Shown here in pieces: positions 6,245 to 14,538 of a stretch of DNA of 15,854 bases. Each line of letters opens with the position of its first letter. Position 1 is the first letter of the stretch. Below the pieces are notes generated by a model. The model saw only the letters and a list, made by a program, of their open reading frames with translations. It had not been told where the DNA came from and searched no databases. Made by a program: the position numbers and the translations under genes. The stretch comes from CAZQYC01 sp043746555. Lineage in GTDB: Bacteria > Pseudomonadota > Gammaproteobacteria > Steroidobacterales > Steroidobacteraceae. Location of the stretch: positions 1-15,854 of the forward strand of contig JAYTQU010000106.1 of assembly GCA_043746555.1 (NCBI GenBank), in the 5' to 3' direction.

Positions 6245-6817
6245 TATCTCGATGGGCGTTTCGAGCGGCGTCATCAACCAAATTTCAACCATGTCGGCGT
6301 TCGAAACGGCGATACAGCCGTCGGTCCAATCGGCGTTGCTGTAATAGTCCTGCGTCTTGCGTGGATTATTCGGCCAGCCGTGCAACATGATGGCGCCGCC
6401 GGGCTTAACGCGTTGACGCTGAGCGCGCGCAAGATCGGCCGGGGCCGGATACGATATTTCCATCGAGAGAAAATAATCACTGTGCGAATTGCGGCGAATC
6501 AATTTGTAGTCGCCTTCCGGTGTGCGATAGTCGCCTTCTTCCTGTTTGGTGCCTTGCGGACGAAGCCCGAGCGCGACGCGATACGAACGCAGCACTTGTC
6601 CGTGTCGCAACAAGTACAATCTTCGCTCCGATTTTTGCACCAACACTTTGTCCGCCATCAACACGCCGCCGGCGATGCTGGTTGATACGTTAGCCGCACT
6701 GTCGGTCGTCGCAATCGCCTCGTCGGCAAAGGCCGGCGAAATCATCGACGCACTGCACAGCGTCGCAAGCGCCAGGCTTGCTATGACACTAAATGTCCGC
6801 CAACCGATCATTCGCAC
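6236..6817 (-). CDS. Secreted L,D-transpeptidase family protein (YkuD domain)
   Basis: 193 residues with a Sec signal peptide (MIGWRTFSVIASLALATLCS…SPAFADE, cleavage near residue 31), so it acts in the periplasm. The YkuD catalytic domain spans about 56-193: it opens with ADKVLVQKSERRLYLLRHG, contains the conserved His in IMLHGWP (His146), and has the active-site motif DWTDGCIAVSNADM with Cys168. These enzymes form or exchange peptidoglycan cross-links, or attach proteins to peptidoglycan, through a Cys acyl-enzyme. There is no LysM or other wall-binding domain. GGAG at 6824-6827 lies 6 nt before GTG 6817 but 12 nt before ATG 6811, which favours the GTG start. It is the third gene of the transglycosylase-lipoprotein-transpeptidase run, 14 nt after the lipoprotein stop, so hydrolase and transpeptidase are probably co-expressed. 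Confidence 0.93.
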   Translation of the reverse strand: MRMIGWRTFSVIASLALATLCSASMISPAFADEAIATTDSAANVSTSIAGGVLMADKVLVQKSERRLYLLRHGQVLRSYRVALGLRPQGTKQEEGDYRTPEGDYKLIRRNSHSDYFLSMEISYPAPADLARAQRQRVKPGGAIMLHGWPNNPRKTQDYYSNADWTDGCIAVSNADMVEIWLMTPLETPIEIRP

Positions 6818-6823
6818 AGTTCT

Positions 6824-6827
6824 CTCC
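6824..6827 (-). promoter_or_regulatory. Ribosome binding site deciding the GTG start of the L,D-transpeptidase
   Basis: GGAG, part of GGAGAG (6822-6827), sits in the 14-nt gap after the lipoprotein stop (6832-6834). It has a 6-nt spacer to GTG 6817, against 12 nt to ATG 6811. Confidence 0.65.
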
Positions 6828-6831
6828 GATT

Positions 6832-7242
6832 CTAACGCGCGACCAATTGCACCTCGGCACAGGAACGATTACCAGGGCCGGTGGTCGCCGTCAGGCGATA
6901 TGTCTCGCCCGCGTTCACGTCCACGTGCAAATGATGCCGACTGGTTTGCTTCGATTCTGTGACCGTGCAATCAATCAGTAAATCATGTTCGTCCGGTAAG
7001 ACGAATGCGCCTCGATATCGCAAACCCAGATCGAGTTCATCGACTCGTCGAATAATGAGCGTGATAGGCAAATTGCCGCCTAACCGCGTATCGCCGGTGA
7101 TTTGCGCGAGTTCATTGCGCGGTTGACGCGGGCCCTCATAGGCATCGAGTGACTCGCAGCCCGCGAGTATCAGGCCAAGGCCGAGCACGATCAGCGGCAC
7201 ACGATGAACGGATTGTTTAAGACCAATCATGCTAGCGTTCAT
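6832..7242 (-). CDS. Small predicted lipoprotein, unknown function
   Basis: 136 residues from ATG 7242 (an alternative ATG is at 7230). A lipoprotein signal peptide runs through VPLIVLGLGLILAGC, giving a LAGC lipobox with the lipidated Cys at 29. The next residues (ESLDAYEG) lack Asp at +2, so outer-membrane sorting is expected by the E. coli rule. The mature part of about 108 residues looks beta-rich, with IIRRVDELDLG, two Cys (92 and 128) that could form a disulphide, and an ending GETYRLTATTGPGNRSCAEVQLV. Many small envelope lipoproteins end in such a 'cell-surface sandwich' pattern, but I do not recognise the family. Its ATG overlaps the transglycosylase stop codon (ATGA at 7239-7242), so translation is probably coupled to that gene. 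An accessory role in peptidoglycan turnover is inferred from context only. Confidence 0.85.
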   Translation of the reverse strand: MNASMIGLKQSVHRVPLIVLGLGLILAGCESLDAYEGPRQPRNELAQITGDTRLGGNLPITLIIRRVDELDLGLRYRGAFVLPDEHDLLIDCTVTESKQTSRHHLHVDVNAGETYRLTATTGPGNRSCAEVQLVAR

Positions 7243-9449
7243 TGAGCGTTCGCGTTCGCCGCTTCGACTTTCGGAATCACAATCGTGGTCCCCGGTTGCA
7301 GTGCTTCAAAATCCAGGTCGGGATTGTATTGCCGCAATAGCCATATTGGCACGTTGTACCGCTTTTGCGACAGTATCCATGCCGAATCGCCGGATCGAAC
7401 CTTATGCGTTTCGCTCCCGGCAATGCGATATTGCGCAAAGAAGGACTCTTGAATTTGCTGGTGATACGCCACGCGCTTCGCTTCGAAATCGGCGCGCTCG
7501 ACCTTCGAGAAATCCAAGCGCACGCGATGGCCAAGAACCAGCGGCGTGTTACGCGACATTCTATTGAGCGAGCGCAATCGCGTCGGCGTGATGTTGAGCC
7601 AATCGGCGTAGTGTCCTAGCGTTTCGGTCGCCTCGACGCGAATGCTGCCATCGTCGTGGACCGAGTAATCGCTCGGATCGGCGGAGTCCGCTGTTTGTGC
7701 ACCCGGCACCAATGTCGGTCCCAAGTCCTCGGCTTGCTTGCGTGTCACCGGTTCCGCCGCTTCAGTGGTCGGCGTCAGCGCCGCCACTTCGGCAACCGTT
7801 TCAGGTGGCGGCATGGTCGGCGTTTCGGCGGTCGCGGTTGCGGCTTCTTGTGCATCCATCGCGAGCACTTGTCCTTCGTAAATATTGTTTCGTTGTTCAA
7901 TGTTGTTGAGCCGCATCAACTCTTCTTCGGTCAGCTTAAAGCGCTTGGCAATACGCGATAACGTATCGCCGCGTCGCACGACATAGCGGCTCTCGAATTC
8001 CTTCGGCGGCGTTTCGGCTTCAGCCGCAGCAACTGACGGGCTCACAGCAGCCGCGGCAGGCGGCGTAGTGCTTGCCGCCCTGGCAACGCTGGCAACGCTG
8101 GCGCCGCCCACAATGGGTAAGTCGAGCACTTGTCCAACGCGAATGCGATAGGGCGATCGCAGATTGTTGAGTTCGGCAAGCCGCGTTTGACTGACGCCAT
8201 AATGCGATGCGATCACCGACAACGTTTCGCCGCCTTGCACGCGATGCTGTGTGTCTTTCACTTGACCGTCGTAGCGCTCTTTCTTATCGACTCGCGCCAG
8301 CGCCTTCGATAAATCAATCGTCGGTGGCGCGCGCAATTCGAAGCCGCGCGGGACGCGACGATTGCCGTTCCACACGCCGGGCAACAGCGATGGATTCAGA
8401 TGCTTGAGCACATCGACATTCACGCCCATCGCACTCACCAAACTCGGCATCGGCATGTAGTCCGGCAAAACCACGATCTGACTGCTGTCCGCCGCATCGC
8501 GATGCAACGGCCCGAAAAACTTTTCGGGATTGCTGTCGATTTCCAGCGCCGCAAGAAACGCCAAATAGAAGTTGCGCGATGCAAAACCAAACGTGCGGCT
8601 ATCGTATTTGCGCACGATGGTCGCAATATCGTCGGTCCCCAGTTGTTCGACCGCACGACGCATGCCTGCGGGACCGTGATTGTAGGCTGTTAGCGCCAGC
8701 GGCCACTTGCCCAGAATCGCATAGTTCTGTTCGAGAAAGCTCGCGGCCGCCGCCGAGGATTTATACGGATCGAGACGTTCGTCCACGGCGTTGTCGATGC
8801 GCAAGAATCTGCGCCCGGTTGAGCGCATGAACTGCCACATGCCGGCCGCGCCAACTTTCGAATAGGCATACGGGTTGAACGACGACTCGACGTGCGGCAA
8901 CGCCGCGAGTTCCTTCGGCAAACCTTGTTCTTCGAAAATCTTTTGGATCTGCGGCATCCACTGACCGGAACGCACCAATCCTTCTTTAAAGCGATTCGCT
9001 TGCCCAAGTTGAAACCGCACGTGTTCGACTGCTTCCAACAGCGTTGCACGACTCGCGCTCTTGGGCCAGAGATCGCGCACACGTTGTTCCTCGGCGCTTA
9101 AATTAGTCGCGCCATTGGGATTCGCTGCAGCATTGGCGAGCTTGCGGAGTATCGCCGCGTACTTGTCTTTCGCCTCGTCGACTCGTCTCTCGCGAGCCCT
9201 CGGCGAGAGATCGGCGGGCAAGGTTAATTTTTCATAAACGACATCGAGATGTTCGTCGTCGTGAATATAACCGCCGTCGGTTCCCGCCTCGGTGTACACA
9301 CGCTGCCAGAAACGCACATCGGGATCGAGTTCGGGAGGACGCACGAAAGGGTTTTCGGCAACCGCATTCGCGGCAAGTGCCGGCAGCGAGGCGAACCACA
9401 GGAGGACTAGCGCGCACTGGCACGCACTGCGACGAATCATTGACAACAC
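7239..9449 (-). CDS. mltD: Lytic murein transglycosylase D-like protein with SLT and multiple LysM domains
   Basis: Periplasmic or envelope lytic transglycosylase, 736 residues, that cleaves the MurNAc-GlcNAc bond with formation of 1,6-anhydroMurNAc. A signal peptide (residues 1-27, ending ALA) has no lipobox, unlike E. coli MltD, which is a lipoprotein. The SLT/GH23 domain covers about 165-305: ELAALPHVESSFNP with catalytic Glu188, GAAGMWQFMRSTGR (200-213) and ALTAYNHGPAGM (252-263). LysM domains follow at about 402-445 and 488-531, a degenerate one at about 594-645, and a last one at about 681-727, separated by Ala/Thr/Pro-rich linkers. It is longer than E. coli MltD (452 aa) because of the extra modules. 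The start is GTG 9449 or ATG 9440, with no decisive Shine-Dalgarno. It leads the operon with the lipoprotein and L,D-transpeptidase and diverges from the acyltransferase gene across 80 nt. Confidence 0.95.
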   Translation of the reverse strand: MLSMIRRSACQCALVLLWFASLPALAANAVAENPFVRPPELDPDVRFWQRVYTEAGTDGGYIHDDEHLDVVYEKLTLPADLSPRARERRVDEAKDKYAAILRKLANAAANPNGATNLSAEEQRVRDLWPKSASRATLLEAVEHVRFQLGQANRFKEGLVRSGQWMPQIQKIFEEQGLPKELAALPHVESSFNPYAYSKVGAAGMWQFMRSTGRRFLRIDNAVDERLDPYKSSAAAASFLEQNYAILGKWPLALTAYNHGPAGMRRAVEQLGTDDIATIVRKYDSRTFGFASRNFYLAFLAALEIDSNPEKFFGPLHRDAADSSQIVVLPDYMPMPSLVSAMGVNVDVLKHLNPSLLPGVWNGNRRVPRGFELRAPPTIDLSKALARVDKKERYDGQVKDTQHRVQGGETLSVIASHYGVSQTRLAELNNLRSPYRIRVGQVLDLPIVGGASVASVARAASTTPPAAAAVSPSVAAAEAETPPKEFESRYVVRRGDTLSRIAKRFKLTEEELMRLNNIEQRNNIYEGQVLAMDAQEAATATAETPTMPPPETVAEVAALTPTTEAAEPVTRKQAEDLGPTLVPGAQTADSADPSDYSVHDDGSIRVEATETLGHYADWLNITPTRLRSLNRMSRNTPLVLGHRVRLDFSKVERADFEAKRVAYHQQIQESFFAQYRIAGSETHKVRSGDSAWILSQKRYNVPIWLLRQYNPDLDFEALQPGTTIVIPKVEAANANAQ

Positions 9450-9529
9450 GGTTGAGCGGATATTCCTGCAAGCGGTAAAGCAAAGAAAGAGAATAAACGA
9501 CTTGGACCACCGATCCTAGCATTCGATCC

Positions 9530-10972
9530 ATGTTTCAAATCATCGCCGTCCCCGTTTGGCTTGCCGTGCTGACCGGTGCTTTGGCCGCATGGGCCGTTTT
9601 GTCGCGACTATTGATTCCAAGCGTCCGCTGGATTTGGACTCGACGTATCAACCGACTCACCGAACGCATCAATCGCCGGCTCGCACTCAAAATTCCGCCC
9701 ATCGCTCGCACTAAGCGCGAAGTACTAATCGACCGCTTGGTGCATGACCCCAAGGTTGCCAAGGAGATCGCGGATTTCTGCGAACGCGAGCGCGTGCCGT
9801 ACGCCGTCACATTGAAGCGCGTTGAAGGTTTTGCGCGCGAAATCGTACCCTCATTCAACGCCTATGCCTATTTCCGAATCGGCAGCGGCCTCGCCAAGCG
9901 TATCGCCGAACTGCTCTATCGAGTCCGCTTGGGACACGCGGACTACAAGAGCTTGCGGACGATCGGATCGAACGCCAGCGTCGTGTTCGTCATGAATCAT
10001 CGCAGCAACATGGATTATTTATTGATCGGCTATCTCGCCAGCAAACGCATGGCATTGAGCTATGCCGTGGGCGAGTGGGCGAAGGTGTGGCCGATCCAGC
10101 AAATCATTCGCACGCTCGGCGCGTACTTCGTGCGTCGCGGTTCGGGCGACGCCTTGTATCGCCGTGTACTCGAACGCTATGTGCAAATGGCCGTCGATGG
10201 TGGCGCCGTCCAGGCGATCTTCCCCGAGGGCGGCTTAAGTCGAGATGGATTGTTGCGACGACCAAAAATCGGACTGCTCGACTACATGTTGCGATCGTTC
10301 GATCCGAAAGGCGAACGCGATATCGTGTTTGTGCCGGTGGCCATCAACTACGATCGTGTCCTCGAAGATCGCACGTTACTCTTGGATGGCGACACACAAG
10401 CCGAACGCCGCTCGGGATTCGCGGCCGTCAAGCAATCGCTAAAGTTCATTTTTTCGCAATTCGGCTTAATGCTGCGTGGCAAATGGTTTCGCTTCGGCTA
10501 CGCGTGCGCCAATTTCGGCACGCCAATCTCGCTGCGCGACTACGTGAATCGACGCGGCTGGAATCCATCCGCGCTCGATCACTCCGCGCGCGGACCGCAT
10601 GTCGAGCAACTCGCGCAAGACCTCATGATGGAGGTCGGCCGCATCGTACCCATATTGCCGGTCGCGTTGATTGCCAAGATCTTTATAGACGCGCCGAGTC
10701 AAAGCTTTACCGAAGAAGAAATAAAATCCAACGCCCGACAATTGCAACAGCGTTATCAAGCGCTCGGCGCGCACGTCTACATTCCACGTGACGATAGCGA
10801 ATACTCGGTCGCGGTCGGCCTGCGCATGCTGACATTGCGACGTCTCGTGGTCGAAGAGAACGTTCGCTTTCGTGCCGCGGCCGACAGTGACCGCATACTG
10901 CGCTACTACGCAAACTCTATCGCACACTTGACCGAGCCGCCGCACTGGGCGCACGCAGAATCGGCGTCATAA
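9530..10972 (+). CDS. PlsB-type glycerol-3-phosphate/1-acylglycerophosphate acyltransferase, short form
   Basis: Membrane-associated acyltransferase of phospholipid synthesis, 480 residues. An N-terminal hydrophobic segment (about 4-29) could anchor it. The four acyltransferase motifs are in order: I NHRSNMDYLL (156-165, the HX4D pair His157/Asp162), II GAYFVRRGSGDALYRRVL (197-214), III FPEGGLSRDG (231-240), IV VFVPVAINYDRVLE (266-279). The motif I and IV wording follows the PlsB/GPAT branch rather than PlsC, yet the protein is much shorter than E. coli PlsB (807 aa). It lacks most of the PlsB N-terminal region and part of the C-terminal one. The acceptor could be glycerol-3-phosphate or another lipid precursor, and only the superfamily and catalytic motifs are certain. 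ATG 9530 has no clear Shine-Dalgarno. It is transcribed alone, divergent from the transglycosylase and convergent with the flavoprotein gene. Confidence 0.88.
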   Translation: MFQIIAVPVWLAVLTGALAAWAVLSRLLIPSVRWIWTRRINRLTERINRRLALKIPPIARTKREVLIDRLVHDPKVAKEIADFCERERVPYAVTLKRVEGFAREIVPSFNAYAYFRIGSGLAKRIAELLYRVRLGHADYKSLRTIGSNASVVFVMNHRSNMDYLLIGYLASKRMALSYAVGEWAKVWPIQQIIRTLGAYFVRRGSGDALYRRVLERYVQMAVDGGAVQAIFPEGGLSRDGLLRRPKIGLLDYMLRSFDPKGERDIVFVPVAINYDRVLEDRTLLLDGDTQAERRSGFAAVKQSLKFIFSQFGLMLRGKWFRFGYACANFGTPISLRDYVNRRGWNPSALDHSARGPHVEQLAQDLMMEVGRIVPILPVALIAKIFIDAPSQSFTEEEIKSNARQLQQRYQALGAHVYIPRDDSEYSVAVGLRMLTLRRLVVEENVRFRAAADSDRILRYYANSIAHLTEPPHWAHAESAS

Positions 10973-11028
10973 TTAAGACTGGTTTGCTTATCGCTCTCTT
11001 AAAAGTAAGCCGAACAAATGAGGGTCGC

Positions 11029-12252
11029 TTAACCAGAAAGCCACTGAGCCGCGCCCTGCCCCGCAACGCGACCGCTTGCGAGGCACGCAGTAAGTAGATA
11101 ACCGCCGGTGGGCGCTTCCCAATCCAACATTTCTCCGGTACAAAACACACCGGGGAGTTTTTCGATCATCAAGTGTCGATCCAGTTCGCGCAGATCCACT
11201 CCACCTGCAGTACTGATCGCTTCGCTCAACGGTCGCGTTCGCACGAGACGCAGCGGCAAAGACTTGATCGCGACAGCGAGTTGCCGCATGTCGTTGAGCG
11301 ATTCTTTACTCAGTACTTCATGGAGCAAACCCGCTTTGACGCCTTCGATACCCACACTTCTACGCAGGTGCTCCGTAAGCGTACGACCTTTGCGAGGTTT
11401 AGAGAGTTGCGCTTGCAGTCGAGTCAATGTCCGGTCGGGCGCGAGATCGAGATTCAGAATTGCAACGCCGTCGGTACGAATGCTTTCCCGCAACTGCGCC
11501 GACAGTGCGTAAATGACACTGCCTTCGACGCCTGTGCTCGTCACGACAAATTCACCTTGATGAGATTGCGACGGCGTCGAGACAATGACTGACTTCACCG
11601 GATGGCCCGCATAACGCTGGGCGAACAGGTCGGACCATGGAGCATCGAAACCGCAGTTCGCAGGTTCAAGCGTAGCGATCGATACGCCGCTCGCGTCTAA
11701 CCACTGAACCCATTGCCCATCCGAACCCAACTGCGGCCAACTACCGCCGCCCATTGAAAGCACGACGGCATCGACGGTTACTCGTTGCTCGCCATTCGGC
11801 GTTTCGAAATGCAACTCGCGCTGCGCACGCAATCCGACGCAACTACTCAGTCCAATACAACGATGCCGCACATGAAAGCGCACGCCTTGCGCGCGCAAGC
11901 GATGCACCCACGCTCGCAAAAGCGGTGCAGCTTTCATGTCGGATGGAAACACGCGTCCCGATGATCCGATAAATGTTTCAATGCCGAGTCCACGCGACCA
12001 AGCGCGCACATCATTGGCGTTGAACTTCGTGAGCCACTCCGCAACCCGATCGCCACAAGCACCATAGCGCGACACAAACCTCGCCTGATCTTCGGAATGC
12101 GTGAGATTGAGTCCGCCCTTGCCGGCAATCAATAATTTGCGACCGACAGAGCCTTTGCTCTCATACACATCGACGGCAATTCCGGCCGCGCTCGCGACTT
12201 CCGCCGTCATGAGCCCGGCCGGACCGCCGCCAACAACGGCAAGTCGAGGCAT
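11029..12252 (-). CDS. HI0933-like FAD-dependent flavoprotein (PP_4765 / TIGR03862 type)
   Basis: 407-residue predicted FAD protein. The N-terminal dinucleotide-binding motif is VVGGGPAGLMTAEVA (6-20). It is followed by GRKLLIAGKGGLNLTH (37-52), the signature of the HI0933/YhiN/BaiN-like group. The C-terminus closes the FAD site with FCTGEMLDWEAPTGGYLL (about 370-387) and an alternating helix LASGRVAGQGAAQWL. The length and the MLDWEAPTGGY wording match the subgroup annotated as TIGR03862 flavoproteins, whose reaction is unknown. No membrane segment is present, so it is probably cytosolic. It starts 6 nt after the stop of the DUF1993 gene, has no strong Shine-Dalgarno of its own, and is likely translationally coupled to it. 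It converges with the acyltransferase gene; the 56-nt gap shows only a weak imperfect hairpin. Confidence 0.92.
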   Translation of the reverse strand: MPRLAVVGGGPAGLMTAEVASAAGIAVDVYESKGSVGRKLLIAGKGGLNLTHSEDQARFVSRYGACGDRVAEWLTKFNANDVRAWSRGLGIETFIGSSGRVFPSDMKAAPLLRAWVHRLRAQGVRFHVRHRCIGLSSCVGLRAQRELHFETPNGEQRVTVDAVVLSMGGGSWPQLGSDGQWVQWLDASGVSIATLEPANCGFDAPWSDLFAQRYAGHPVKSVIVSTPSQSHQGEFVVTSTGVEGSVIYALSAQLRESIRTDGVAILNLDLAPDRTLTRLQAQLSKPRKGRTLTEHLRRSVGIEGVKAGLLHEVLSKESLNDMRQLAVAIKSLPLRLVRTRPLSEAISTAGGVDLRELDRHLMIEKLPGVFCTGEMLDWEAPTGGYLLTACLASGRVAGQGAAQWLSG

Positions 12253-12258
12253 AGTGAT

Positions 12259-12765
12259 TCAGGGATTACCGAGGAAATCCTTTTTGCCGAGGTCCACGCC
12301 GTTGTGCCTGAGAACGTTGTACGCGGTAGTCACATGAAAATACACATTGGGCGTCACGTGACTTTGTAGATACGACAAACCTTGCATGCTCTTGGTGCTG
12401 GTGCGCGTTTGCCAAGTGATGGTTTTATCTTCCGACCCTTCCATCGCTTCGGCTTTAAGTGTCTGCAAAAACGACACCGTCTTTTTCACTCGCGCCAACA
12501 ATTCCGGCATAGTTTTTTCAGTGTCTTCGTACGGCGGCGGTTCGATGCCCGCCAAGCGCGCCGCACCGCTCTTCGCAATATCGGTGGCAATTTGCACTTG
12601 CCTCGCCAACGGAAACATGTCCGGAAACAAGCGCGCATTAACGAGCACCGAAGGATCGAGCTTTTTCGCCTCGGCGTACGCCGCGCCTTTCTCCAGAATC
12701 GTCGTTAGGTTATTGAGCGCGTGGACGAAGACCGGCACCGAGGCAGCGTACATGGAAATTTTCAT
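12259..12765 (-). CDS. DUF1993 family protein
   Basis: 168-residue helical protein matching the DUF1993 pattern as I know it: an N-terminal MKISMYAASVPVFVHALNNL, a helix-rich core with DMFPLARQVQIATDIAKSGAARLAG, and a C-terminal segment with NVYFHVTTAYNVLRHNGVDLGKKDFLG. The family has a DinB/YfiT-like four-helix-bundle character in which conserved His residues could bind metal (His in SHVTPNVYFHVTTAY and LRHNG here). Its biochemical role is unknown. GGAG at 12772-12775 lies 6 nt before ATG 12765, so the start is well supported. A promoter candidate sits about 60 nt upstream. It is co-transcribed with the flavoprotein 6 nt downstream. Confidence 0.93.
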   Translation of the reverse strand: MKISMYAASVPVFVHALNNLTTILEKGAAYAEAKKLDPSVLVNARLFPDMFPLARQVQIATDIAKSGAARLAGIEPPPYEDTEKTMPELLARVKKTVSFLQTLKAEAMEGSEDKTITWQTRTSTKSMQGLSYLQSHVTPNVYFHVTTAYNVLRHNGVDLGKKDFLGNP

Positions 12766-12825
12766 TGGCTACTCCGAAAAATTGAAAAGCGAAATTTCGA
12801 AAGGCATAACGAGAACATTAATCTC

Positions 12826-12853
12826 ATTATCGCGGAAGCGGCCAGAGTTGCAA
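12826..12853 (-). promoter_or_regulatory. Probable sigma-70 promoter for the DUF1993-flavoprotein operon
   Basis: On the minus strand TTGCAA (12848-12853) and GATAAT (12826-12831, 5/6 to TATAAT) are separated by 16 nt. The start of transcription would be near 12820, giving a 5' leader of about 55 nt that ends with the good Shine-Dalgarno of the DUF1993 gene. Confidence 0.4.
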
Positions 12854-12860
12854 TTGTTTC

Positions 12861-12873
12861 GGCAATAATTGCC
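12861..12873. promoter_or_regulatory. Palindrome GGCAATAATTGCC upstream of the promoter
   Basis: Perfect 6-bp arms around one central A, 7 bp upstream of the -35 candidate on the minus strand. The position suits an activator or repressor operator. A second palindrome, CAATTG, overlaps the -35 element (12851-12856), and CGAAATTTCG lies downstream at about 12790-12799. No regulator gene is adjacent in the window. Confidence 0.35.
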
Positions 12874-13008
12874 TATCTGTCGAGGCCGGCATCGCGGGTC
12901 AACGCGCCCGCCGGGAATCAGGAAACATCAACGTCGGCAGGGCTCGATCTCGATCCGTTTGCAACCCGGTGGTGCTGACAGACTTCCGCTTCGCCGAAAA
13001 AAAACCGA

Positions 13009-14493
13009 TCAAGCGACCATCTCGTAGTCTTTCAGATTCGGCGCAGCCATGTCCGCATAAAATTTTTCGATCGTCCACGGCCACACCGCAGGCACACCGT
13101 CGGCATCGATATACCAACTCTGACAACCCGTTGCCCAGCTGGTGTTTTTCGCGGCATCGATACGTTCGCGATCGTAGTGCGCCGTTGCAGCTTCGGTCGG
13201 CGCGATCTCATGACACTGCTTCGCGCGCAGTCGCTCGATGAGGCGCAGAACATAGTTCATTTGCAGTTCCGCGACTTCGATAAGTGGATAGTTGCCGATG
13301 GGGCTCGCCGGTCCGTTGAGCATGAAGAGATTAGGAAATTGCGGCACCGCTACCGTGAGATATGCGCGCGGACGCGGCGACCACGCATCGTTCAATCGCA
13401 TTCCGTTGCGACCGATCACGTCGATGGGTCGCATGAAGTTGTGAGTCTGAAATCCAGTGGCCAGAATCAACACATCGAGTTCGTGCAAGCGACCGTCGCT
13501 CGTACGCACACCCGTGGGTTCGATGGATTGAATGCGATCGGTCACGAGTTCGGCATTCGGTCGTTGTATCGCTTGATAGAAATCCGGCGAGACCACCAAA
13601 CGCTTACAGGCAACTTTGTAATTCGGACGTAACCGCTCGCGGAGTACAGGATCGATCACCTGCGATTCCAAATTGCCGATACACGCCGCCTCAATTGCGT
13701 TGTAGTGCGCGGAGCCCACCGCGACGAACGCGTTGGCGACCGTTTCAGTGAAGCGGCGTTGCAACATCGTCCGCAAATTTCGAATCGCCTGCGGATCGTC
13801 GCGAAAGCGCATCTTCTCCGCATCCGTGTACGGCACATTCTCCTGCGGCAGGATCCACTGCGCCGTGCGTTGAAAAAGCGAGAGCTTGTTCGCCAGCTTT
13901 ACTAACGCCGAGACGATCTGCACTGACGACGATCCTGTGCCGATGACGCCGATGCGACGATCATCGAGATGCGCATCGTGATTCCAGCGCGCACTGTGAA
14001 AGAGCGCGCCTGCGAAGCGATCGATACCGGGAATGTCGGGACTATTGGGATGATGGATCACGCCCGTCGCGGCGATCACAACATCGGCCACATCTCGATG
14101 TCCGTTGCGCGTTTCAATTTGCCAACGACCATTGTCGAATTCGCAGCGCACGATTTCCTCGTTAAAGCGAATGCGCTTGTCGACACCATAGCGATGCATA
14201 ACATTTTCGATGTAGCGCTGAATTTCGCCGCCCGACGCATAGCGAGCGCTCCACTCGGGATTGGGCGCGAACGAATAGCTATAGAAATGCGAAGGGATAT
14301 CGCAAGCGATGCCGGGATACGTATTATCGCGCCAGGTGCCGCCGGGCTTATCGGCCTTTTCATAGATAACGATATCGCTATAACCCGCCGCTTCAAGTTT
14401 GATCGCCGCCATGATGCCGGACAGACCGGTGCCCATGATTACGAAGCGTAGCGAGTGCTGCTCGGTCGAAGCGGATGTACTCAATGCCGTCAT
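13009..14493 (-). CDS. Flavin-containing monooxygenase, Baeyer-Villiger type
   Basis: 494 residues from ATG 14493. Class B flavoprotein monooxygenase using FAD and NADPH, expected to convert ketones to esters or lactones, or to oxygenate heteroatoms. Numbered from this start: FAD-binding GTGLSG (21-26), GGTWRDNTYPGIACD (51-65, containing the Asp that is catalytic in Baeyer-Villiger enzymes), the BVMO fingerprint FxGxxxHxxxW as FAGALFHSARW (160-170), and NADPH-binding GTGSSS (185-190). A late LILATGFQTHNF segment and a C-terminal NTSWATGCQSWY complete the family picture. The frame extends 10 codons to GTG 14523; the ATG is preferred because AGAAG lies about 8 nt upstream of it. It follows the carboxylesterase on the same strand at about 130 nt, with an inverted repeat between. 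Substrate cannot be read from sequence. Confidence 0.92.
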   Translation of the reverse strand: MTALSTSASTEQHSLRFVIMGTGLSGIMAAIKLEAAGYSDIVIYEKADKPGGTWRDNTYPGIACDIPSHFYSYSFAPNPEWSARYASGGEIQRYIENVMHRYGVDKRIRFNEEIVRCEFDNGRWQIETRNGHRDVADVVIAATGVIHHPNSPDIPGIDRFAGALFHSARWNHDAHLDDRRIGVIGTGSSSVQIVSALVKLANKLSLFQRTAQWILPQENVPYTDAEKMRFRDDPQAIRNLRTMLQRRFTETVANAFVAVGSAHYNAIEAACIGNLESQVIDPVLRERLRPNYKVACKRLVVSPDFYQAIQRPNAELVTDRIQSIEPTGVRTSDGRLHELDVLILATGFQTHNFMRPIDVIGRNGMRLNDAWSPRPRAYLTVAVPQFPNLFMLNGPASPIGNYPLIEVAELQMNYVLRLIERLRAKQCHEIAPTEAATAHYDRERIDAAKNTSWATGCQSWYIDADGVPAVWPWTIEKFYADMAAPNLKDYEMVA

Positions 14494-14538
14494 GCTCGTA
14501 TCTTCTGCTTTCAACTTGATCACACTTCGTTGAACGTT

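Noticed and set aside
10973..11028. Intrinsic terminator between the convergent acyltransferase and flavoprotein genes
   Set aside because: Only a 5-bp stem (GCTTA/TAAGC) with mismatched extension and no T-run is visible.
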